Assembly (NCBI GenBank): GCA_031273185.1
Contig: JAISSG010000132.1
Coordinates: 1-5,153, forward strand
Direction: 5' to 3'
Length of the DNA stretch: 5,153 nt
DNA from: Treponema sp.
GTDB taxonomy: Bacteria; Spirochaetota; Spirochaetia; Treponematales; Breznakiellaceae
Shown: piece after piece, positions 1 to 4,911 of the stretch
How the letters are laid out: every line of letters begins with the position of its first letter
How positions within the stretch are numbered: position 1 is the stretch's first letter
Notes under the pieces: model-generated
What the model saw: the letters and a program-made list of their open reading frames with translations, nothing else
Told to the model about the DNA's origin: nothing
The model's database searches: none
Position numbers and translations under genes: made by a program

Positions 1-116
1 TCGGAAATTACTGGTTCGATATGAAAAACTAACTACGACCTATAAGGCCTTGCTTATGTTATCATGCGCCTTTATTGCTCTTCGTAAGGCTGGTGTTATT
101 TAGGGATAAGCTCTAA
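1..116 (+). mobile_element. Right end of an IS5-family-like insertion sequence
   Basis: The window opens inside what looks like an insertion sequence, because the first reading frame is a transposase C-terminus that stops at 101-103. Just after the stop comes AGGGATAAGCTC (102-113), a plausible inner-to-outer right terminal repeat. It is followed or overlapped by CTAA (113-116), which fits the YTAR-type target that IS5-family elements duplicate. The left end lies outside the window, so neither the terminal inverted repeat nor the target duplication can be confirmed, and the exact boundary is a guess. The element sits about 76 bases past the end of the acyl-CoA synthetase gene and does not interrupt it. 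Confidence 0.5.
2..103 (+). CDS. C-terminal fragment of an IS5/IS427-like transposase (partial, 5' end outside window)
   Basis: The frame starting at base 2 is open for 33 codons and ends at TAG 101-103. It begins RKLLVRYEK and ends CAFIALRKAGVI. DDE transposases of the IS5 family, particularly the IS427-like group, typically end with an (R/F)RRL-x-x-RYE-K segment, a short helix with Tyr-x-Ala, and a hydrophobic (L/S)-A-C-A-hydrophobic-Arg stretch. All of these occur here in the right order and close to the stop, so this is the last helix pair after the catalytic Glu. The catalytic residues lie upstream, outside the window, so activity cannot be judged. The call rests on pattern memory over 33 residues. 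An unrelated protein end is possible but less likely given the short distance to an IS-like end. Confidence 0.65.
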   Translation, partial: RKLLVRYEKLTTTYKALLMLSCAFIALRKAGVI

Positions 117-139
117 GTAATGCCAAGTATGCCTATCTT

Positions 140-158
140 ATCGAACCTATGGTTCGAT
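140..158. other. 8-bp perfect hairpin beyond the acyl-CoA synthetase stop
   Basis: ATCGAACC (140-147) and GGTTCGAT (151-158) are perfect reverse complements around a 3-base loop. The hairpin lies between the IS right end and the acyl-CoA synthetase 3' end, about 34 bases past that stop codon on the minus strand. There is no run of T on either side, so it is not a standard Rho-independent terminator. It could protect mRNA ends or act as a weak bidirectional terminator in this convergent spot. Confidence 0.4.
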
Positions 159-170
159 GCGCCTCTGCGT

Positions 171-184
171 GAGGATTATTCCTC
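171..184. other. Small 5-bp hairpin directly after the acyl-CoA synthetase gene
   Basis: GAGGA (171-175) pairs with TCCTC (180-184) around a TTAT loop, 8 bases beyond the stop codon at 192-194. No T-tract follows in either direction. The stem is short and may be chance; together with the 140-158 hairpin it may mark the 3' end of the leftward transcript. Confidence 0.25.
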
Positions 185-191
185 TAAATCC

Positions 192-1949
192 CTACGGGTT
201 CTCGTAGTGCTTGTACATGAACCGACGGATCTTCTGCTGGGCGTTTTTCTCAAACGGCTCCTTGCGCAGCATGAAGTCCGTGATCTTCTTGTAGCCGGGC
301 AGGGTGCGGTTCGCTTCCGCAATCTCTTTCTTGATCAGGCCTTTGATAAAATCGTCGTCGCCCTCCCTGCCGGGGTGATCTTCCTGTATCGCGTCAAAGT
401 TGGGAACCGTTACCGCAAAAATATGCTCGCCGCCGTAGACCGGCTCCCTGCGCCCCACGACGAGAATCTCGCCGATAACGCGCGAGCCGTTAAAATGCAT
501 CTCGATTTCCTCGGGGTAGATGTTCTTGCCGCCGGAGCTGACGATGAGGTTCTTCTTTCTGCCCTTGATGTACAGGTAGCCGTCCTCGTCCTTGTAGCCA
601 AGGTCGCCGGTGAGAAGATAGCCGTCCTCGGTTATCGCCTCCCTGGTTGCCTCTTCGTTTTCAAAATAGCCCAGCATGACCGACGGTGACTTTGCGGCAA
701 TCTCGCCTATGCCTTCGGGGCCGGGGTCGAGGATCTTCACGTCGGTGTAGCTTACCGGCAGGCCGACCGAAACGTTTCGCTTGTGCCGGGGGGTGTTCAC
801 GCTGATAAGGGGGCTGTTCTCGCTCATGCCGTAACCGTGGACGATGTTGAAGCCCAGCGAGTCGAAAAAATCCGCAGTCGCCGGGTTGAGGGGGCCGCCG
901 CCGGCTACCATGATTTTCACCGAGTGCAGGCTGGCCCTCTTGCGGATAAAGCGGAACACCTTCCGCCCAAATTCGGGCCGCCCCTTTTTCGCCTCGGCAA
1001 GGGCAATCTTCCGCAGCAGGTTGAGCGGGCCGCGAGCTATCCCCGGTAGCTTGTTGTAGCCCGCCTCGATTGCCGCCATCACCTTGTCGTATAACAGGGG
1101 GACGGCGATAAGGAACGTGACCCCGGCATCCCGCACGTCGTCGATCACCACCTTCCCGACGATTTTCTCGGAGATGACCGTTGGGATGCCCCGGGCGATG
1201 GGCGCCATGAAGCTGCAGGTAGTGGGGTAGGTATGGTGCAGGGGCAGCACGTCTATGAACACGTCGGCGGAGTTGGGCCGCAATATGCGTATCGCCGCGC
1301 TGGCGTTGGCGATGATGTTCTTGTGGGAAAGGGTCACGCCCTTGGCAAAGCCGGTCGTCCCGGAGGTAAAGACGATGGACGCCGGGTCGTTTGGCGATAT
1401 GCTGCCGGGATCGGGCAGGGCCACGGCGGCGGCATCCGCCCCAAAGCGCTCGTATTCGGCCTGCTGCCCGCTTTCCTCGTCCGGGCTGATGCACACCGAA
1501 ACCGGCAGATGCACGCCCTTGCCGGCCAGCGACTTGGCAAAATCCCGCTTCCTGCCGGAATAGAACAGGGCCTTTGCCCTGGTCAGGGTGATGATGTTGA
1601 GGCACTCCTGCTCGGAGACCAGGAAATCAATCGGCACGATGCAGATCCCGGCGATAACGGTTCCCATCCAGGCCGCCATCCACTCAGGCCGGTTTTCGGA
1701 CCACAGCGCCACGCGGTCGCCCTTGGCCAGGCCTGCCGCCAAAAGCCCACGCGCTACCCTGCGGCATTCCTCGCCGAATCTGGCATAGGTCCAGCGGGTA
1801 AACTCGGTCTGCTTGCCGCAGCGGAACAGGATCGCGTCCCTGTCCGCGTGGTCCCTTGATATCTGCTCGACCAGTTGGGCAAAGTTCTGATGGGGAATGT
1901 CGGGGATGTCGGAAATATAATCGCTGAAATCTAGCATACTGGGTGCCAT
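192..1949 (-). CDS. AMP-forming long-chain fatty-acid-CoA ligase (acyl-CoA synthetase)
   Basis: This enzyme activates a fatty acid in two steps: ATP plus acid gives acyl-AMP, then CoA displaces AMP. It feeds phospholipid synthesis or fatty-acid degradation and usually sits in the cytosol or at the inner membrane face. The 585-residue protein has the ANL-superfamily motifs in order: P-loop TSGTTGFAKG (195-204), PLHHTYPTT (236-244), GYGMSENSP (372-380), YLLTGDLG (444-451), the GRKK hinge followed by NLIVSSGGKNIYPEEIE (463-483), and a C-terminal NAQQKIRRF with the adenylation lysine near 573. The P-loop has Phe-Ala where most members have x-Pro. Length is normal and no key residue is missing. 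I chose ATG 1947-1949 because GGGAG lies 11 bases upstream. A GTG at 2004-2006 extends the frame by 19 residues but has no Shine-Dalgarno and falls inside the divergent toxin promoter. Exact chain-length preference cannot be read from the sequence. It is GC-rich and monocistronic here. Confidence 0.93.
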   Translation of the reverse strand: MAPSMLDFSDYISDIPDIPHQNFAQLVEQISRDHADRDAILFRCGKQTEFTRWTYARFGEECRRVARGLLAAGLAKGDRVALWSENRPEWMAAWMGTVIAGICIVPIDFLVSEQECLNIITLTRAKALFYSGRKRDFAKSLAGKGVHLPVSVCISPDEESGQQAEYERFGADAAAVALPDPGSISPNDPASIVFTSGTTGFAKGVTLSHKNIIANASAAIRILRPNSADVFIDVLPLHHTYPTTCSFMAPIARGIPTVISEKIVGKVVIDDVRDAGVTFLIAVPLLYDKVMAAIEAGYNKLPGIARGPLNLLRKIALAEAKKGRPEFGRKVFRFIRKRASLHSVKIMVAGGGPLNPATADFFDSLGFNIVHGYGMSENSPLISVNTPRHKRNVSVGLPVSYTDVKILDPGPEGIGEIAAKSPSVMLGYFENEEATREAITEDGYLLTGDLGYKDEDGYLYIKGRKKNLIVSSGGKNIYPEEIEMHFNGSRVIGEILVVGRREPVYGGEHIFAVTVPNFDAIQEDHPGREGDDDFIKGLIKKEIAEANRTLPGYKKITDFMLRKEPFEKNAQQKIRRFMYKHYENP

Positions 1950-1960
1950 GATAAATGAAT

Positions 1961-1965
1961 CTCCC
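1961..1965 (-). promoter_or_regulatory. Ribosome binding site that decides the acyl-CoA synthetase start
   Basis: CTCCC on the plus strand reads GGGAG on the minus strand, 11 bases before ATG 1947-1949. A second in-frame ATG at 1935-1937 would be 23 bases away, and the upstream GTG at 2004-2006 has no such site, so this supports the 585-residue form. Confidence 0.6.
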
Positions 1966-1967
1966 GT

Positions 1968-2001
1968 TTTTGTCGAGATAAAAGTGAAGGTATGGACAAA
2001 A
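1968..2001. promoter_or_regulatory. Candidate operator: 7-bp inverted repeat over the toxin-antitoxin promoter
   Basis: TTTTGTC (1968-1974) and GACAAAA (1995-2001) are perfect reverse complements separated by 20 bases. The right arm covers five of six bases of the -35 hexamer of the toxin promoter. The left arm overlies the 5' leader of the acyl-CoA synthetase. Ribbon-helix-helix antitoxins normally autorepress their operons by binding short inverted repeats at the promoter, so this is a natural candidate site. The arm spacing is longer than in many RHH operators, so this is inference only. Confidence 0.3.
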
Positions 2002-2021
2002 GGCACACAATGTACTACAAT
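1993..2021 (+). promoter_or_regulatory. Sigma70-type promoter for the toxin-antitoxin operon
   Basis: TGGACA (1993-1998, 5 of 6 to consensus) is followed by a 17-base spacer and TACAAT (2016-2021, 5 of 6). It is the best sigma70 match in the window. Transcription should start 6-7 bases after the -10 box, at 2027-2028, which is the A or T of the toxin start codon. The toxin mRNA would therefore be leaderless or nearly so. Confidence 0.7.
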
Positions 2022-2026
2022 ACGAT

Positions 2027-2308
2027 ATGAGGTTTCTATGGAAAGAGGACAAGAATGATCTGCTTAAACAGCACCGAAAAATCTCATTTGAGCAGATTGT
2101 CTTGTCAATCGAAAATAAACAAATAGTGGATGTCATGGAGCATCCAAATCAGCAAAAATATAAGGGGCAAATAGTTATTTTGGTTGAAAGAGACAATTAT
2201 GTTTATGTTGTTCCCGCATTGATTTCAGATTCAGGGGAAGAATGTCGTTTGAAAACGATTTTCCCCAGCTGCAAATATACCAATAAATTTTTGGGGAGGA
2301 AGGAATGA
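2027..2308 (+). CDS. BrnT-like toxin of a type II toxin-antitoxin pair
   Basis: The 93-residue protein has the layout of BrnT-family toxins, small RelE-fold ribonucleases that slow growth by cutting RNA when free of antitoxin. Visible hallmarks are the N-terminal FLWKEDKN (3-10), matching the family's F-x-W-D/E-x-x-K-N opening, then KISFEQIVLSIE (18-29), a central beta strand region QIVILVERDNYVYVVP (48-63), and a C-terminal RLKTIFPSCKYTNKFL (74-89). Members I remember usually have Pro-Ser-Arg-Lys here; this one has Pro-Ser-Cys-Lys, so a commonly conserved Arg is replaced and activity could be altered. The start ATG 2027-2029 has no Shine-Dalgarno, and the predicted transcript begins at or within one base of it. 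The stop overlaps the antitoxin start by ATGA. The gene is clearly AT-richer than its neighbours, suggesting transfer. Toxin identity is firm on context; family assignment is moderately sure. Confidence 0.8.
   Translation: MRFLWKEDKNDLLKQHRKISFEQIVLSIENKQIVDVMEHPNQQKYKGQIVILVERDNYVYVVPALISDSGEECRLKTIFPSCKYTNKFLGRKE
2293..2303 (+). promoter_or_regulatory. Strong ribosome binding site for the antitoxin, inside the toxin 3' end
   Basis: GGGGAGGAAGG lies within the last toxin codons. The core GGAGG (2295-2299) is 5 bases from ATG 2305-2307. It contrasts with the absence of any Shine-Dalgarno at the toxin start, which would favour antitoxin synthesis from the shared mRNA. Confidence 0.75.
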
Positions 2309-2601
2309 ACGAGCAAAAATATTTGGATGGTGAAGAGCAGCGGCTCATAAAATCGCTTGAAAGGGATGGCTGGAAATCGGCATCTGATCTTGAAGGCTGG
2401 AAAACCCTGCTGTCTAGAACCGCGACCAATACATTAAGCAAGGATCAACGCATGAACATTCGCATAACCAAAAATGATCTTGACGGTATTAAATTAAAGG
2501 CCGCGGAAGAAGGACTGCCGTACCAAACATTGGTTGCCAGCATAATTCATAAATACGTTACCGGCAGGCTAACTGAAAAAACACGCGGCAGCCTCATATA
2601 A
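2305..2601 (+). CDS. Ribbon-helix-helix (CopG/BrnA-type) antitoxin
   Basis: The 98-residue partner is expected to bind and neutralise the preceding toxin and to repress their common promoter. The N-terminal half (1-47), with a charged helix EEQRLIKSLERDGWK (10-24), is the probable toxin-binding part. The C-terminal part has ribbon-helix-helix form: strand QRMNIRIT (48-55), helix 1 KNDLDGIKLKAAEEG (56-70), turn LPYQTL (71-76), helix 2 VASIIHKYVTGRL (77-89). The ITKNDLDGIKLKAAEEGLPYQTL pattern is typical of the CopG-type antitoxins found with this toxin class. The start ATG overlaps the toxin stop as ATGA and has a strong GGAGG site, so translation is probably coupled. No terminator is visible after the TAA; a second copy of the glpK start begins only 40 bases on. 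Confidence 0.85.
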   Translation: MNEQKYLDGEEQRLIKSLERDGWKSASDLEGWKTLLSRTATNTLSKDQRMNIRITKNDLDGIKLKAAEEGLPYQTLVASIIHKYVTGRLTEKTRGSLI

Positions 2602-2603
2602 CA

Positions 2604-2684
2604 CCCATTCCCAAAATCGCAAGCGACGCTTATCATAAAGCATGGCAAAATACATACTCGCCCTGGATCAGGGGACAACCAGTT
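2604..2684 (+). repeat. Direct repeat copy 1: glpK upstream region plus first 14 codons
   Basis: This 81-base segment matches 3281-3361 at an offset of 677 bases with 9 differences (about 89% identity, no gaps). The first 15 bases are identical, then 5 differences fall within 8 bases (2619-2626), then CGCTTATCATAAAGC and the start codon are identical. The coding part has 4 differences: two in codon 5 (ATA here, GTG in copy 2) and one each at third positions in codons 6 and 13. Similarity ends abruptly after codon 14, where the nuclease relic begins. Being imperfect and long, it is not a simple transposon target duplication. Confidence 0.9.
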
Positions 2685-2695
2685 GGCACCATTGA
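2642..2695 (+). pseudogene. Truncated glycerol kinase start (glpK remnant)
   Basis: ATG 2642 opens a frame encoding [17 protein letters not shown] and then stops at TGA 2693-2695. The first 14 residues are the N-terminal ATP-phosphate-binding strand of glycerol kinase (LALDQGTTS) and differ from the intact gene downstream only by Ile for Val at residue 5. After the serine of codon 14 the sequence is no longer glycerol kinase but the reversed tail of the nuclease relic. The peptide cannot be an enzyme. It is either a leftover of a second, diverged glpK copy or a partial duplication created by rearrangement. No Shine-Dalgarno precedes it. Confidence 0.85.
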
Positions 2696-3234
2696 CAATG
2701 CGGGGTTTTTGCAGTATGGTTTTAGTGCTGGTCGGGGTCGTTTCGGACGTTAGGCCAAAGGAGGCCGCAAGGTCGGCATTAGGCACCCGATCGGGCTTTT
2801 GTTTTCCAAAGGGTAATTACCCCCATCTGGTTGTTTCCCCGTTCAACGCTTGCGGTATAGACAGTTCCGTTCACCTTTTTGATAAACAACACCTTTTTGT
2901 TTCCTCTGCGGTCGGTATCCTCGTGCCGGGCGGTGTCAAATTCATTCATAACTGCCGGAATAAGGGCGAAATCATCCGGTGTAATGTTTTCTTGCCCTCG
3001 TGCCGCTTCTCCTTGACCGTGGTTCTTTTTAATATGCCGAACATCACTATCGGTTATGAATATGGATTTTATTTCTTTGTCCAAAAGTTTTTTCAATTCT
3101 GTTTTCAATCTGTCTGAAAGAGAAAAATCAGCACGGGCGACCTTGAGGTTCCCGCTCCATACCGCTTTTGCCAATTCCACAAGCAAGGATGCCTAGGGGT
3201 AATGTTTTGCAAGTTCTTTTTCTGAATCTGTCAT
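2685..3234 (-). pseudogene. Decayed PBECR-type (phage barnase-EndoU-ColicinE5/D-RelE-like) nuclease gene
   Basis: Reading leftward, ATG 3232-3234 starts MTDSEKELAKHYP, then meets TAG 3193-3195, and the same frame continues ASLLVELAKAVWSG and on to TAA 2779-2781. The body shows features of PBECR nucleases, seen in prophage and polymorphic-toxin proteins: SLSDRLKTELKKLL, FITDSDVRHIKKNHGQ, ITPDDFALIPAVMNEFD, KKVLFIKKVNGTVYTASVE, and GVITLWKTKARSG. Near 2786 the frame appears to be lost by one deleted base: the next frame continues VPNADLAASFGLTSETTPT, the Pro/Thr/Ser-rich tail I expect in such proteins, and runs to the junction with the glpK repeat at about 2684. A nonsense codon, a frameshift and a truncated end together argue for a dead gene. 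A shorter product from TTG 3184-3186 (135 residues) retains the whole nuclease-like region and cannot be excluded, but it has no Shine-Dalgarno. Confidence 0.7.
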
Positions 3235-3236
3235 TG

Positions 3237-3242
3237 TATAAT
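3237..3242 (+). promoter_or_regulatory. Perfect -10 box (TATAAT), possible glpK promoter
   Basis: TATAAT matches the sigma70 -10 consensus exactly and is 76 bases before the glpK ATG, which would give a leader of about 70 bases. There is no good -35 hexamer at 16-18 bases upstream: TTCTTT at 3214-3219 matches only at the first two T and one later T, and TTGCAA (3207-3212) is 24 bases away. The box overlaps the start region of the leftward nuclease relic, so if it is used, glpK expression depends on imported DNA. Confidence 0.35.
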
Positions 3243-3263
3243 CATATCATGAGATGGCCTCCA

Positions 3264-3285
3264 CTCCCTAGTCCCCATTCCCCAT
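3264..3285 (+). repeat. C-rich short repeat upstream of glpK
   Basis: CTCCCTAGTCCCCATTCCCC (3264-3283) contains two adjacent copies of the heptamer TCCCCAT (3272-3278 and 3279-3285) and runs into the direct repeat copy 2. The reverse complement of 4794-4813, at the glpK 3' end, matches 17 of 20 positions. C-rich units of this type often occur as dispersed intergenic repeats. Function unknown. Confidence 0.6.
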
Positions 3286-3361
3286 TCCCAAAATCACTAA
3301 AGGCGCTTATCATAAAGCATGGCAAAATACGTGCTTGCCCTGGATCAGGGGACAACTAGTT
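3281..3361 (+). repeat. Direct repeat copy 2: native glpK upstream region and first 14 codons
   Basis: Partner of 2604-2684 and continuous with the intact glpK gene. Recombination between the two copies would remove 677 bases, deleting the nuclease relic and the TATAAT box and leaving glpK 40 bases downstream of the antitoxin stop. The weak AAAGG (3299-3303) lies in the diverged part and is absent from copy 1. Confidence 0.9.
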
Positions 3362-4836
3362 CGCGGGCGATCCTGTTCGACCGGGAAATGAACATCGTCG
3401 CGGTAGAGCAGAAAGAGTTTGCGCAAATTTACCCCCGCGAGGGCTGGGTCGAGCATGATCCCGCCGAAATTTACTCGTCGCAGTACGCGGTGATGATGGA
3501 GCTTATTGTGCGGCAGGGCATAAGGGCGGCGGACATTGCCGCCATCGGCATTGCCAACCAGCGGGAAACGACGGTGCTGTGGGAAAAGGCCAGCGGCAGG
3601 CCGGTTTACAACGCCATTGTCTGGCAATGCCGCCGCACGGCGGACATCGTGGACGGCCTGGTGAAAGAAGGGCTGTCCGATCACATCAGGAAAACCACGG
3701 GCCTCGTGCCGGATGCGTATTTTTCCGCCACTAAAATTAAGTGGATTCTTGATAACGTAGACGGGGCAAGGGAAAAGGCCCGCAAAGGGGAGATTCTCTT
3801 TGGCACGGTTGACACCTGGCTCATCTGGAAACTCACCGGGGCGCATGTTACCGATTACAGCAACGCCAGCCGCACCATGTTATTCGACATTCACCGCCTC
3901 GACTGGGACGACACCCTGCTCGCCGCGCTGGACATTCCCCGCGCCATGCTGCCGCAGGTGCGGCCCTCAAGCGAGGTGTACGCCCACGCCGATGTGCAGG
4001 GGGCAAAAATTCCCATCGCCGCCGCCGCAGGCGACCAGCAGGCGGCGCTGTTCGGGCAGTGCTGTTTCGAAAAGGGGCAGGCGAAAAACACCTACGGCAC
4101 TGGCTGCTTCCTGCTGATGAACACCGGCGATCGGGCAAGCGACAGCCACAGCGGCCTTATCACCACCGTTGCCGCCTGCCTGCCCGGCAAGGTACAGTAC
4201 GCGCTGGAAGGATCGGTCTTTATCGGCGGCGCGGTGATCCAGTGGCTGCGGGACGAACTGCGGCTTATCACCGAAAGCGCCGACAGCGAATATTTTGCGG
4301 CAAGGGTCGCCGACACCGGTGGGGTGTACCTCGTCCCGGCCTTTGCCGGCCTGGGCGCGCCGTACTGGGACATGCATGCGCGTGGCTGCATCGTCGGCAT
4401 TACACGCGGCACCAAGCGCAGTCACATCATCCGGGCGGCGGAGGAGTCCATCGCCTACCAGGTGACCGACCTGTTACGCGCCATGGAAAAAGATGTCGGC
4501 TTTGCCATGACCGATCTGCGTGTTGACGGCGGCGCAAGCCGCGACCGCTTTTTGATGCAGTTCCAGGCCGACGTTTCCGGCTGCACGATCATCCGCCCGA
4601 TAATACGGGAAACAACCGCCCTGGGCGCGGCCTGCCTTGCAGGGCTGGCGACGGGTTTCTGGAACGGGGTAGGGGAGTTGGAAAGCCGCTGGCAGCGCGA
4701 CGCGGTTTTCACCCCCGCGATGGATACCGCCAGGCGCGAAGAGCTAATGTCCGGCTGGCGCAAAGCCGTCAGCCGCAGCCGGGGCTGGGCATCGGGGGCT
4801 GGGGACCAGGGAGCGCGGCTGGAAAATTTTTCGTGA
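3319..4836 (+). CDS. glpK: Glycerol kinase
   Basis: Phosphorylates glycerol with ATP to sn-glycerol-3-phosphate in the cytosol, for catabolism or lipid synthesis. The 505-residue FGGY-family protein is complete: [11 protein letters not shown] (6-16) phosphate-binding strand, NQRETT (80-85) with the glycerol-binding Arg82-Glu83, first FGGY signature [13 protein letters not shown] (134-146) with Tyr134, [11 protein letters not shown] (237-247) with the catalytic base Asp239, YGTGCF (259-264), the second FGGY region [26 protein letters not shown] spanning 356-381, and [17 protein letters not shown] (402-418). Residues 223-232 ([10 protein letters not shown]) lack both the Gly-rich loop with Arg used for fructose-1,6-bisphosphate inhibition in E. 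coli and the HFYG-type phosphorylated His of Firmicutes, so known controls seem absent. The start is fixed by the conserved N-terminus although the Shine-Dalgarno is weak (AAAGG, 15 bases away). About 15 residues after Trp490 ([15 protein letters not shown]) exceed the usual end and coincide with a C-rich repeat. Confidence 0.97.
   Translation: MAKYVLALDQGTTSSRAILFDREMNIVAVEQKEFAQIYPREGWVEHDPAEIYSSQYAVMMELIVRQGIRAADIAAIGIANQRETTVLWEKASGRPVYNAIVWQCRRTADIVDGLVKEGLSDHIRKTTGLVPDAYFSATKIKWILDNVDGAREKARKGEILFGTVDTWLIWKLTGAHVTDYSNASRTMLFDIHRLDWDDTLLAALDIPRAMLPQVRPSSEVYAHADVQGAKIPIAAAAGDQQAALFGQCCFEKGQAKNTYGTGCFLLMNTGDRASDSHSGLITTVAACLPGKVQYALEGSVFIGGAVIQWLRDELRLITESADSEYFAARVADTGGVYLVPAFAGLGAPYWDMHARGCIVGITRGTKRSHIIRAAEESIAYQVTDLLRAMEKDVGFAMTDLRVDGGASRDRFLMQFQADVSGCTIIRPIIRETTALGAACLAGLATGFWNGVGELESRWQRDAVFTPAMDTARREELMSGWRKAVSRSRGWASGAGDQGARLENFS
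4794..4813 (-). repeat. Inverted copy of the C-rich repeat, inside the glpK 3' end
   Basis: The plus strand reads GGGGGCTGGGGACCAGGGAG. Its reverse complement matches 3264-3283 at 17 of 20 positions. It encodes part of the extra C-terminal residues of glycerol kinase (about Ser492 to Arg500), suggesting that a repeat landed at, or expanded into, the end of the gene and moved the stop codon downstream. Confidence 0.5.
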
Positions 4837-4842
4837 AAAATT
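4825..4842. other. AT-rich palindrome over the glpK stop codon
   Basis: AATTTTTC (4825-4832) and GAAAAATT (4835-4842) pair perfectly around GT, and the stop TGA (4834-4836) lies in it. The stem is AT-rich with a very small loop and no T-tract follows on the plus strand, so it is a poor intrinsic terminator. It may still mark the transcript end before the next promoter. Confidence 0.35.
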
Positions 4843-4874
4843 GGCGGCAGCGATTAAAGCATTTTCGTTTTTTG

Positions 4875-4883
4875 TGCCATAAT
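4875..4883 (+). promoter_or_regulatory. Extended -10 promoter for the last gene
   Basis: TGCCATAAT contains the extended -10 TGn followed by CATAAT (5 of 6 to TATAAT). The -35 side is weak: TTAAAG (4854-4859) with an 18-base spacer, 3 of 6 matches. An extended -10 can work with a poor -35. The expected start of transcription is near 4889-4890, about 22 bases before ATG 4912. Confidence 0.45.
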
Positions 4884-4896
4884 AGAGGCAGAACAC

Positions 4897-4902
4897 AGGG
4901 AG
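4897..4902 (+). promoter_or_regulatory. Ribosome binding site of the last gene
   Basis: AGGGAG ends 9 bases before ATG 4912 but only 3 bases before the in-frame ATG 4906. The spacing favours the second ATG as start. Confidence 0.6.
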
Positions 4903-4911
4903 AAAATGACG

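Noticed and set aside
140..158. tRNA-like T-arm (GGTTCGA) near the IS end
   Set aside because: GGTTCGAT is simply one arm of a palindrome. No acceptor stem, anticodon arm or CCA-proximal pairing surrounds it.
120..1859. Long plus-strand frames opposite the acyl-CoA synthetase (120-689 and 1233-1859) and a 314-codon minus frame (661-1605)
   Set aside because: They are shadows of a GC-rich gene: their translations are rich in Arg, Gly, Ala and Pro with no recognisable motif, and the ANL enzyme in 192-1949 has every expected motif.
1950..2006. GTG start giving a 604-residue acyl-CoA synthetase
   Set aside because: No Shine-Dalgarno precedes it, the extra 19 residues do not look like the family, and the region is occupied by the divergent toxin promoter. 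ATG 1949 has GGGAG at a workable distance.
2604..2684. Direct repeats as transposon target duplications
   Set aside because: 81 bases with 9 differences is too long and too diverged, and no transposase or terminal inverted repeats bound the 677-base segment.
2683..3117. Plus-strand 144-codon frame across the nuclease relic
   Set aside because: It is antisense to a recognisable nuclease-like sequence, and its translation has no motif; the N-terminal part only reads through the repeat junction.
3193..3195. TAG as a pyrrolysine codon in the nuclease gene
   Set aside because: Nothing in the window suggests pyrrolysine use, and a separate frameshift and a truncated end point to ordinary decay.
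4825..4842. Intrinsic terminator for glpK
   Set aside because: The stem is AT-rich, the loop is 2 bases and no T-tract follows, so I list it only as a palindrome.
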